Origin: a bacterium
GTDB taxonomy: Bacteria; SM23-31
Length of the DNA: 33,561 nt
Direction: 5' to 3'
NCBI GenBank assembly: GCA_028278455.1
Contig: JANQEH010000195.1
Span: forward strand, 1 to 33,561
Position numbers and translations under genes: made by a program. This document shows positions 1 to 6,578 of this stretch, piece after piece; position 1 is the first letter of the stretch, and every line of letters begins with the position of its first letter. The notes under the pieces are model-generated. The model was not told the origin of the DNA and made no database searches. It saw only the letters and a program-made list of their open reading frames with translations.

Positions 1-55
1 AACCCCGAACCTTCGGATTAAGAGTCCGCTGCTCTACCAGTTGAGCTAATGGCGC
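1..55 (-). tRNA. tRNA-Lys (anticodon CTT), 3' part cut off by window edge
   Basis: Read on the minus strand from base 55, the sequence gives a 7-nt acceptor strand (GCGCCAT), the TA linker, a D arm (GCTC...GAGC), an anticodon stem and a 7-nt loop CTCTTAA, which sets the anticodon as CTT (lysine). The variable region and the first half of the T arm follow, then the window ends. The acceptor 3' strand is outside. The first anticodon-stem pair appears to be a G-A mismatch; the other four pair. Confidence 0.9.
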
Positions 56-189
56 ATTTTTGACAAACGACAAAATAATTATATTTTAGGAACTTTGCAA
101 GCGATTTGTATCTTTGTGATTAATATTTACAATTGCTTTTGGAGCGTAATTATTTTAAATTGATTCTGAATAATATTGCGGAGTGAATG

Positions 190-474
190 ATGCTATATTT
201 CATAAAATACCGGTTGATGCAGGAAAAGGTCAAGGAACTTGCAGACGCGATGAAGGCAGGGGAGATCGAAAAAAGGGCTAAATATCTGTATGCTTCCCAA
301 GAGGATACTTTCATCGGGCTTTCTTTCTGGGAAGTGGGAGAGAAGAAAGACATCGATATGATCATCGACCAGCTCAAACAGTATACCCAGATCATAGAGA
401 ATTACGAGGTAGTATCGGCTAGCGATGTCCAGGAAAAGCTTGTCGAAAGGCTTCGGCTCGAGGGTGAGGAGTAA
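190..474 (+). CDS. small hypothetical protein, possible alpha/beta-barrel (ferredoxin-like) fold
   Basis: A 94-residue soluble protein with no signal peptide or membrane segment. It opens with a hydrophobic beta-like segment (MLYFIKYRL), then a charged helix, a second strand (FIGLSFWEV) and two further helices. This is reminiscent of small dimeric alpha/beta-barrel proteins (muconolactone-isomerase or monooxygenase-like), but no catalytic motif is visible and no family is claimed. Two ATGs lie together at 187 and 190. GGAG at 180-183 gives 6-nt spacing to 190 and only 3 nt to 187, so 190 is preferred. It is a single-gene unit: a tRNA gene diverges upstream and a terminator-like hairpin follows 19 bases after the stop. 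Confidence 0.6.
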   Translation: MLYFIKYRLMQEKVKELADAMKAGEIEKRAKYLYASQEDTFIGLSFWEVGEKKDIDMIIDQLKQYTQIIENYEVVSASDVQEKLVERLRLEGEE

Positions 475-493
475 TCCCCGCTGCGTATTTCAA

Positions 494-516
494 GCATCCC
501 TCCGGGATGCAGTTTT
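494..516 (+). terminator. rho-independent terminator-like hairpin after the small hypothetical gene
   Basis: Perfect 7-bp stem GCATCCC/GGGATGC with a TCC loop, followed by AGTTTT. The T run is short, so strength is uncertain, but its position just after the stop codon fits. Confidence 0.6.
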
Positions 517-862
517 GAGAGAAGGTTTCACACGCAACGATTTTTGGGGTTCATACCGAATGTCAGGCTGACTAATATGATCCAGATATACTCTCGATTA
601 TCTCCTGTAAATAAGATCTGCAGACAGATTACTGAGTTTTATTTTATCTCTCATTCCGGATAATCCGCTTTAATCGAGCGGAAATTTACAAATCACGTTA
701 CGTTGAGAATATTGATTTCATTTGTTAGGTTATTCGACCTGGCCCTTTCTAGCCGGCGGTAAAGGTACTTGGTCGAAATTGCCGGGAAACTCAATGTCAT
801 TTCTACCGGAGCTACTGTCAAACTGTCGAAGAAGAGAAATCTCAGATACACTATTATCAATA
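517..862. other. intergenic stretch without a supported gene
   Basis: No ORF with a credible start and ribosome site is seen. An open stretch at 763-906 on the plus strand (frame of TTG at 769) reads L-V-E-I-A-G-K-L then a Lys/Arg-rich strand-like segment, but it has no start codon and is preceded by a stop. It may be a degraded coding remnant. Nothing else is recognised. Confidence 0.5.
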
Positions 863-900
863 AAAGAGGCTGTCATCTGAACATGACAGCCTCTTTATTT
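863..900 (-). terminator. strong bidirectional terminator closing the secreted-protein array
   Basis: A perfect 14-bp stem (863-876 with 883-896) encloses a 6-nt loop. A-rich sequence lies on the left and T-rich on the right, so it can work on either strand. It lies about 25 bases beyond the ancestral end of the last array gene on the minus strand and is the natural end of that operon. Confidence 0.85.
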
Positions 901-949
901 ATCTGACCTTCAGTTTGTAAAACTATTTGCCGTCTTCGATCTTAGTACC

Positions 950-1318
950 TTATAACTCCATACCCATCGTCGCAATAATACATTTTGTGATCTTTATTGA
1001 TTCCTCATCCAGCACAAACTTAATTGCGTAATCCTGACCGTCTTCGTCAACAGTGCTGAACTCGAGTGGAGAGTTTTCGTCAGGTACAAGCTCAACGATC
1101 TCATCATCTCCCTCGGTCTGACCGTAGAGTGTACCTTCTTCCAGCGTGAAGATGAGAACTATAAGCTGTCCATCTGCATCGAACTCATAGGAACCGGGGA
1201 TCTTCTTGTAGAGTTTTTCTCTGTCTGCTTTATCCTGAGCCAATACAGCTCCAGAGAAAACCAGTATGGATAGGGAAAATACCACAAGAATAGACAGAAC
1301 ATTGCATTTATTCTTCAT
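950..1318 (-). CDS. secreted DUF3471-like small protein, array member 6, C-terminally truncated by an in-frame stop
   Basis: A 122-residue exported protein. The start at 1318 (MKNKCNV...) is chosen because GGAGATAAG precedes it; the longer reading from 1399 runs into the upstream paralogue. Residues 1-27 form a signal peptide ending near VLAQ. The mature part has the shared array pattern: a charged helix, G-x-Y-E-F-D, E-E-G-x-L-x-G, and an acidic stretch before the central strands. All sister proteins end in a G-T-R-I-x-D-G-type tail. Here a TAA (950-952) falls right after M-E-L, while downstream codons in the same frame still spell G-T-K-I-E-D-G-K and then TAG at 923-925. A single G-to-T change in a GAA codon would explain this. 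The gene may still be functional, lacking the last strand. Molecular function is unknown. Confidence 0.75.
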   Translation of the reverse strand: MKNKCNVLSILVVFSLSILVFSGAVLAQDKADREKLYKKIPGSYEFDADGQLIVLIFTLEEGTLYGQTEGDDEIVELVPDENSPLEFSTVDEDGQDYAIKFVLDEESIKITKCIIATMGMEL

Positions 1319-1338
1319 GATCTTATCTCCAATAACAG

Positions 1339-1734
1339 TCATCTGCCGTCTGTAATCCTGGTTCCTTCGTATTCCATACCATCTACTACAAGGATACATT
1401 TTTTGATCTTCTTTGTTTTTTCGTCACGGACGAATTGGGCTTCAAATTCCTGGCCGTCAGGTGTGATGATCATGAATTCGAGTTCTTCGCCTTCAACCGG
1501 CTCGAGTTCAGCCAGTTCATCACTGCCTTCCTGCATTCCCATCAGTTTTCCGTCTTCGATAAGGAATGTAATGACAATGATCTGCCCTTCAGCATCGAAT
1601 TCATATTCGCCGGCGATCTCTTTGAAAAGTTTTTCTTTGTCTGCTTTTTCCTGTGCAGTTACAGCCGCGGTTAATGAAATTGTCAGGATAAAACATAAAA
1701 GAAAGCTGAAAAACACTTTGTATATATTTTTCAT
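1339..1734 (-). CDS. secreted DUF3471-like small protein, array member 5
   Basis: A 131-residue protein with a signal peptide (lysine, then a long hydrophobic stretch, cleavage near VTAQ). Mature part: helix E-K-A-D-K-E-K-L-F-K-E-I-A, then G-E-Y-E-F-D and a run of predicted beta strands, with E-D-G-K-L, P-V-E-G-E-E-L, D-G-Q-E-F, a single cysteine in K-K-C-I, and the tail E-G-T-R-I-T-D-G-R. The strand order and the E-D-G-x-L, x-P and F-x-R-D motifs resemble DUF3471, a small beta domain usually found at the C-terminus of secreted serine beta-lactamase-like hydrolases; here it stands alone. Its ATG overlaps the TGA of member 4 (ATGA), implying translational coupling. Ligand or partner unknown. 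Confidence 0.75.
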   Translation of the reverse strand: MKNIYKVFFSFLLCFILTISLTAAVTAQEKADKEKLFKEIAGEYEFDAEGQIIVITFLIEDGKLMGMQEGSDELAELEPVEGEELEFMIITPDGQEFEAQFVRDEKTKKIKKCILVVDGMEYEGTRITDGR

Positions 1735-2138
1735 TTTCCACCATCCTTTATTTTTTTCATTTCCAGTTCCATTCCCATCGCAGGAACAGATAATGTGCAG
1801 CTTATGATCTTTTTAGTATCCTCGTCCCTGTTAAATGTCAGTTCAAACTCCTGTCCATCGGGAGTAGAGGCTGTAAACTTCAGTGTTTCACCCTCGACAG
1901 GTTCGATAACTTCGGGTGTTTCACCCTCGGGTCCGCCGTATAGTTCTCCATCCTCGATAAAGAAAGTTATTATCTGGACTTCCCCGGATCCGGGATCTTC
2001 CATCTCATAGTCGCCGGCGATCTCCTTGTAGATCTTCTGCATGTCTACCTTTTCCTGTGCAATTACTGCAGCTGCAACCGATACAGTCAGAATAATACTC
2101 AAAAATAAGCTGAATAGAAATTTGTATTTATTATTCAT
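1731..2138 (-). CDS. secreted DUF3471-like small protein, array member 4
   Basis: A 135-residue exported paralogue with a signal peptide cleaved near VIAQ, followed by the family's charged helix and G-D-Y-E-M-E. The strand-rich body contains E-D-G-E-L-Y-G, P-V-E-G-E-T-L, D-G-Q-E-F-E-L and F-N-R-D-E, with the conserved lone cysteine (S-C-T-L). The tail is K-D-G-G-K. The start at 2138 overlaps the previous gene's stop as TAATG, and AAGGATGG upstream inside that gene serves as ribosome site. Closest in sequence to members 3 and 5, consistent with recent tandem duplication. Function unknown. Confidence 0.75.
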   Translation of the reverse strand: MNNKYKFLFSLFLSIILTVSVAAAVIAQEKVDMQKIYKEIAGDYEMEDPGSGEVQIITFFIEDGELYGGPEGETPEVIEPVEGETLKFTASTPDGQEFELTFNRDEDTKKIISCTLSVPAMGMELEMKKIKDGGK

Positions 2139-2545
2139 TATACACCATCCTTTACTCTTGTACCCTCAAGCTCAACACCCTGTGAAGGAATTCCCCAGAT
2201 ACATTTGGATATCTTTTTAGTTTCTTCATCGCGGACGAATGTTAATTCGAATTCCTCTCCGTCCTCGGTGGTTACTTCGAATTTAAGCTCTTCACCCTCA
2301 ACTGGAAAGAGTTCTTCCGGTGTTTCACCTTCCGGGGCTCCGAAAAGACTTCCGTCTTCCTCGTAGAAATTGATCACCATTACACCCTGACCGAAGTCGC
2401 TAAGATCGAATTCATAATCTCCGGCAACTTCCTTGAATAGCTTGATCTTGTCGGTACCGGCTTTTTCCTGAGCGAAGGATGTTGTACTTAATATCGGTAT
2501 AGCAAGTGCAATTCCGATAATCGCTGCTAAAATTCTCTGCTTCAT
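2138..2545 (-). CDS. secreted DUF3471-like small protein, array member 3
   Basis: 135 residues from the ATG at 2545, which has AAGGAG at good spacing; a longer in-frame reading from 2620 lacks such a site and enters the neighbouring gene. The signal peptide ends near SFAQ. The body carries G-D-Y-E-F-D-L-S, E-E-D-G-S-L-F-G, P-E-G-E-T-P-E-E-L, V-E-G-E-E-L-K-F and F-V-R-D-E-E-T-K-K, the clearest match to the DUF3471 strand pattern in the array. Single cysteine in K-C-I-W, tail G-T-R-V-K-D-G-V. It is followed by member 4 with a 1-base stop/start overlap. Confidence 0.75.
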   Translation of the reverse strand: MKQRILAAIIGIALAIPILSTTSFAQEKAGTDKIKLFKEVAGDYEFDLSDFGQGVMVINFYEEDGSLFGAPEGETPEELFPVEGEELKFEVTTEDGEEFELTFVRDEETKKISKCIWGIPSQGVELEGTRVKDGV

Positions 2546-2582
2546 TACAGTCTCCTTTAAATAAATTATAATACTATCTGTA

Positions 2583-2984
2583 CTATTTTCCATCCCCGAT
2601 TCTTGTTCCGGATATTTCAAATCCCATAACTTCTACTGTTACCAGGTTGTATTTGTCTTCATCATCCTTTAAAAAAGTGAAAGTAAGTGTACCCTGTTCG
2701 GGATCTTCCACCGTAAAAGTGAATTCTTCTCCCTCAACAGCTTCCATTTCATCCGGATCGCCGTCTTCACCCTCTATCATCAGGGCATTTTCTTCAACAT
2801 AAACTCTGACAGTCTGATTGGGCTGACTAAACTCGGAAAGATCGAATTCATATTCGCCGACAATAGCAGCATATTTCTTTTCTGCGGTCTCTTCTTTCTT
2901 ATCCTGTGCAAAAACTGCTGTACTCAGAAGCAGAAGTGCCGCCAGTACACTTAGAACCATCGATACCCTTAAAGCGTTTTTCAT
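2583..2984 (-). CDS. secreted DUF3471-like small protein, array member 2 (divergent)
   Basis: 133 residues from the ATG at 2984, preceded by AAAGGAGT. Signal peptide with cleavage near VFAQ, a Lys/Glu-rich linker, then G-E-Y-E-F-D-L-S-E-F and the family body (E-G-E-D-G-D, V-E-G-E-E-F-T-F, F-L-K-D-D-E). It lacks the cysteine conserved in most sisters but keeps the tail G-T-R-I-G-D-G-K. It is more divergent than members 3-5, so it is probably an older copy. Gap to member 3 is 37 bases with no terminator. Confidence 0.72.
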   Translation of the reverse strand: MKNALRVSMVLSVLAALLLLSTAVFAQDKKEETAEKKYAAIVGEYEFDLSEFSQPNQTVRVYVEENALMIEGEDGDPDEMEAVEGEEFTFTVEDPEQGTLTFTFLKDDEDKYNLVTVEVMGFEISGTRIGDGK

Positions 2985-3003
2985 TACTTTTACTCCTTTG
3001 TTA

Positions 3004-3420
3004 TTATCTTCCGTCACCTTTCTTTGTGCTGACCGTATCCACTCCATAAGCCTCATTTACTACTTTGCACTTATGGTATTTCCCCTTATCATTCTTCATG
3101 AATTCCAGTTCCCAGAGAGATCCTTCATCTTCGATCTCGAATTTCCATTCCTCACCTTCGACGAGGAGCATTTCCCCGGGTGAATCTGACATTTCAGGGA
3201 GTGCCCAGATCGATCCCGATTCATAATAAAACTCAACCGACATTACACCCATTCCTGCATCGGACAGGTCTACTTCCCATGTTCCGAAAATGTCAGCATA
3301 TTTTTTTTCGAAGTCAACTTCCTGTTTTTCCTGTGCCAAAGATACGGCACCAAAAACAAAAAGCACCAATACCATTACGGCAATAGTGCTCAAAGAGCGC
3401 CTAAAGTTATTCCTAAACAT
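3004..3420 (-). CDS. secreted DUF3471-like small protein, array member 1 (first gene of the operon)
   Basis: 138 residues from the ATG at 3420, chosen because GGAG lies 6 nt upstream; the ATG at 3432 has no ribosome site. Signal peptide cleaved near SLAQ, then a linker and G-T-W-E-V-D-L-S in place of the usual G-x-Y-E-F-D. The body retains V-E-G-E-E-W-K-F, the K-C-K cysteine and a K-K-G-D-G-R tail. It is the most divergent copy. It heads the minus-strand operon, divergent from the S9 peptidases, and their shared upstream region may co-regulate both. Confidence 0.72.
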   Translation of the reverse strand: MFRNNFRRSLSTIAVMVLVLFVFGAVSLAQEKQEVDFEKKYADIFGTWEVDLSDAGMGVMSVEFYYESGSIWALPEMSDSPGEMLLVEGEEWKFEIEDEGSLWELEFMKNDKGKYHKCKVVNEAYGVDTVSTKKGDGR

Positions 3421-3498
3421 TTCAGTCTCCATTAATTTTAACAGTATTAAAATTATTAACTAATTTACGGATGAGTATGTAAAGAGTTTCAATTAAGA

Positions 3499-3516
3499 TG
3501 ACCTCCGAAAAGGTCA
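3499..3516. promoter_or_regulatory. perfect inverted repeat TGACCT-N6-AGGTCA between divergent operons (candidate operator)
   Basis: The 292-base region 3421-3713 separates the minus-strand secreted array from the plus-strand S9 peptidases. It contains this perfect 6+6 bp palindrome about 80 bases from the array start. No T run follows, so it does not look like a terminator. Binding by a dimeric regulator is inference. Confidence 0.35.
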
Positions 3517-3629
3517 AAATGTTGCATTTTTTTGCATATTTCTGACAGATATCGGACCCTTGAATTTGAGAAAACCGGACAGGATTAGAATATATTGCGA
3601 TTTATATTGTATATCTTTAAATTATATCC

Positions 3630-3659
3630 TTGACAAAATGTACTTATTTTATCTACTTT
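3630..3659 (+). promoter_or_regulatory. candidate sigma-70 promoter for the S9 peptidase operon
   Basis: A perfect TTGACA at 3630-3635 is followed after 18 bases by TACTTT at 3654-3659. The predicted start lies roughly 45 bases before the ATG at 3714. The -10 matches consensus at only four of six positions. Confidence 0.45.
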
Positions 3660-3713
3660 ACTTTTTACTTCATTTCAGCAAATACAATTCTCTAAATATT
3701 CAGGAGTTTAAAT

Positions 3714-6479
3714 ATGGTACATTATTTCAGTAGATCAGGAAACAGACCGGCTGGTAAGTTATATGTGATCACAGCGATATTGCTGATACAGTTCTTGTTC
3801 CTTTCTTCTTTTGCCGCTGCGCAGGAGAAAAAACCGCTTGAACTGCAGGATTTTTTTCAGTGGAAAAGTATCGATGAGAGGGTGATCTCGGATGATGGCA
3901 GATGGATTGCGTACTACGTTAAACCACAGAGAGGAGATGGAGAACTCGTTATAAAGAACCTGAACACTGACCGGGAATTCAGGATCCAGCGGGGTACAAA
4001 AGCAGCATTCTCAAAGAACGCCGGATGGCTTGGGTGTATCCTGGCTGCACCGGAAGACGAGAAGGGCGAAAAGCAGAAAGACTATGAAAGTGTGTTCACA
4101 CTCATCAATCTCGATAACGGGGATAAGGAAGAGCACAGCAGGATAGAGAGTTTCAAATTCTCGGATGATGGGAATTATATTGCGTATAAACAGTTGGCGT
4201 CCAAAAAAAATGGAAAATCAGATGATAAGAGCAAGAAAAAGCCCGGTACGGATGCTTTTCTAAAAGACCTTTATTCCAAGAGAGTAATCGATCTTAAGGA
4301 AGTCTTACTGTATGAATTTGATGAAAACTCGAGGATGATGCTGTTTACTGTCTCTTCAGCTGATAATGCAAATGACGGCCTGTATTATATCGATCTGCAA
4401 AGTAAGGAACAAAAAATAATACTGAATGGTCATGGTAAATACCAGAACCTTGCCTGGGACGAAAATAACAGTATGTTGACTTTTGTATCCGACAGGGATA
4501 GTGAAGACATGGATGATACCGAATGGAATATATATATCTGGAATCCGAACGAGGAGAATGCAGAGCTGGTTTTTGATAAGGACGATGTGGAGAATTTCCC
4601 TGATGGAATGGTGATAGCCGGTTCACCTCGTCTTAAATGGACTAAGAACGGCAGGTCTCTGCTGTTCAATATTCAGGTTAAAAAGAAAAAAGAGAAGGAC
4701 GGTGAAAAGAAAGAAGACCTGCCGGGGGTCGATGTATGGCACTGGAAGGATGTGGATATCCAGACACAGCAGGAGAAACGTTTGAATCAAATGAAGAATA
4801 AGTCGTTTCTCTCCATATACCATCCTGATTCAAGGACATTTTTCAGGCTGGCTGATGAGAACATTAGTTCTGTATCTTTCACTGAAGATAATACTCTGGC
4901 AATAGGAACAGACCTTACAAGACACGAGAAAACGGAACCCTGGTTCCCATTCGGTTGGAACACTCCGAATCAGGACTTGTATCTTATAGAGCCCTCAACA
5001 GGTGAGAGATCATTGATAATTGAAAAACTTGCATCTAATGCAAGATGGTCGCCAGGAGGAAAATATTTATACTGGTTCCTTGATAAAGACTGGTTTGCTT
5101 ATTCGATCGCTACCGGAGAAATCATGAACCTGACCTCGGATATGGATGTTGAATTCAGGAATATAACGATTGACCGCCCGGAAGTGCTCAGACCGTGGGG
5201 TATATCCGGATGGTCGCAGAACGACGAGGAATTTCTAATAAACGACCAGTTCGATATCTGGGCAATCCCGATGAACGGGGGAAGACCTGAGAATATTACA
5301 GGTGGCGAAGGCAGGAGAAGGAATGTTACATTCAGGTACATGAGCCTTGACAGAGAACAGACATCGATCGATATGGATAGTCCGATGATGCTGTCATTTT
5401 TTAATAATAACACGATAGCAACGGGTTATTACAGGCTCAGGAACGGTTCCCGGAATCCGATCAAGCTGGTTGAAATGGACAAAAGGATCGCTGGAATGCG
5501 AAAAGCAAAAGATGCTGACTTGATCCATTTTACAATCGAGACCTTCGAGGAATGTCCGGACCTTCACTACAGCAGCTCCGATTTCAAGGATATCAGGAGA
5601 ATATCAGATATAAATCCGCAGCAGAAAGACTATGCCTGGGGAACCTGTGAGCTCATCGAGTGGGAAAGTACTGACGGTATACCACTGAAAGGAATACTCT
5701 ACTATCCTTATAATTACGATCCCGGCAAAAAGTATCCGCTGGTTTTATATATTTATGAAAAGATGTCGCAGACGCTACATTCCTATTTTCCGCCTATCTC
5801 GAATCACAGGTTTAACGCAACCGAATATACAAGCAACGGATATGCTGTTCTAAAACCCGATATAGTTTACAAAAAGGGGCTTCCCGGACCTTCATCGGTC
5901 AATTGTATTGTACCTGCTGTTCAGAAAGTTATAGATATGGGTGTCGCCGATCCCGAGAGGATCGGACTCCAGGGACATTCCTGGGGTGGATACGAGACTG
6001 CATACATAGTAACCCAGACCAACATTTTCGCGGCAGCATGCGCAGGTGCGCCCGTATCGAACATGACCTCTGCTTATGGTGGAATCAGGTGGGGAACGGG
6101 ATTTCCAAGGACATTCCAGTATGAAACCGGACAAAGCCGTATCGGGGGTGATCTCTGGGACAAACCGGAACTCTACATAGAAAACTCACCTCTGTTCTTT
6201 GCGGATAGAGTCGAAACTCCTCTTCTGCTAATGCATGGGGATGAAGACGGCGCTGTACCCTGGGAACAATCGATAGAATATTATCTGGCTCTCAGAAGAC
6301 TTGGTAAGGTGTCTTATTTTCTCCAGTATAACGGAGAACCTCATCATCTTCAGCAGAAGAAGAACCAGGATGATTTTACGATAAAGATGTGGGAATTCTA
6401 CGAACATTATCTGCGTGATAAACCAATGCCCGAATGGATGAAGGATGGTGTGTCTCGCTTGGATAAGGGAAAGAAGTAA
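3714..6479 (+). CDS. secreted S9-family (prolyl oligopeptidase type) serine peptidase, copy 1
   Basis: A 921-residue exported peptidase. The ATG has AGGAG 7 nt upstream. Residues 1-36 are a signal peptide ending near AAAQ. Residues ~40-620 form a beta-propeller-like region with repeated blades (W-x-A-Y-Y, S-D-D-G-x, W-S-P-G-G-K-Y). Residues ~640-905 are the alpha/beta-hydrolase domain. The catalytic triad is readable: Ser756 in G-H-S-W-G-G, Asp845 in H-G-D-E-D and His877 in E-P-H-H. The S9 family cleaves oligopeptides, often after proline, with the propeller gating access. Signal peptide implies the periplasm or outside. It is followed 99 bases later by a close paralogue, with no terminator between, so the two are probably co-transcribed. 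Substrate unknown; the sequence does not separate dipeptidyl peptidase from oligopeptidase activity. Confidence 0.88.
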   Translation: MVHYFSRSGNRPAGKLYVITAILLIQFLFLSSFAAAQEKKPLELQDFFQWKSIDERVISDDGRWIAYYVKPQRGDGELVIKNLNTDREFRIQRGTKAAFSKNAGWLGCILAAPEDEKGEKQKDYESVFTLINLDNGDKEEHSRIESFKFSDDGNYIAYKQLASKKNGKSDDKSKKKPGTDAFLKDLYSKRVIDLKEVLLYEFDENSRMMLFTVSSADNANDGLYYIDLQSKEQKIILNGHGKYQNLAWDENNSMLTFVSDRDSEDMDDTEWNIYIWNPNEENAELVFDKDDVENFPDGMVIAGSPRLKWTKNGRSLLFNIQVKKKKEKDGEKKEDLPGVDVWHWKDVDIQTQQEKRLNQMKNKSFLSIYHPDSRTFFRLADENISSVSFTEDNTLAIGTDLTRHEKTEPWFPFGWNTPNQDLYLIEPSTGERSLIIEKLASNARWSPGGKYLYWFLDKDWFAYSIATGEIMNLTSDMDVEFRNITIDRPEVLRPWGISGWSQNDEEFLINDQFDIWAIPMNGGRPENITGGEGRRRNVTFRYMSLDREQTSIDMDSPMMLSFFNNNTIATGYYRLRNGSRNPIKLVEMDKRIAGMRKAKDADLIHFTIETFEECPDLHYSSSDFKDIRRISDINPQQKDYAWGTCELIEWESTDGIPLKGILYYPYNYDPGKKYPLVLYIYEKMSQTLHSYFPPISNHRFNATEYTSNGYAVLKPDIVYKKGLPGPSSVNCIVPAVQKVIDMGVADPERIGLQGHSWGGYETAYIVTQTNIFAAACAGAPVSNMTSAYGGIRWGTGFPRTFQYETGQSRIGGDLWDKPELYIENSPLFFADRVETPLLLMHGDEDGAVPWEQSIEYYLALRRLGKVSYFLQYNGEPHHLQQKKNQDDFTIKMWEFYEHYLRDKPMPEWMKDGVSRLDKGKK

Positions 6480-6578
6480 ATAGACTTAATAAATTATATG
6501 CAGATATCAGATTTCGAAGAGGATTGTAAATCTACAATACAGAATAATACCTCAAACATATAACGGGAGGAATAAGTT

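Noticed and set aside
763-906. Open stretch resembling the C-terminal end of a transposase-like protein
   Set aside because: It has no start codon, no upstream coding continuity and only a vague resemblance; the terminator hairpin lies within it. Not strong enough to call a pseudogene.
1403-2010. Plus-strand ORFs opposite the secreted array
   Set aside because: Serine- and proline-rich antisense shadows of real minus-strand genes; no ribosome sites and no domain logic.
3421-3500. Sigma-70 promoter for the minus-strand secreted array
   Set aside because: TTTACA and TTGACC -35-like boxes were examined, but none has a credible -10 at 16-18 bases; left uncalled.
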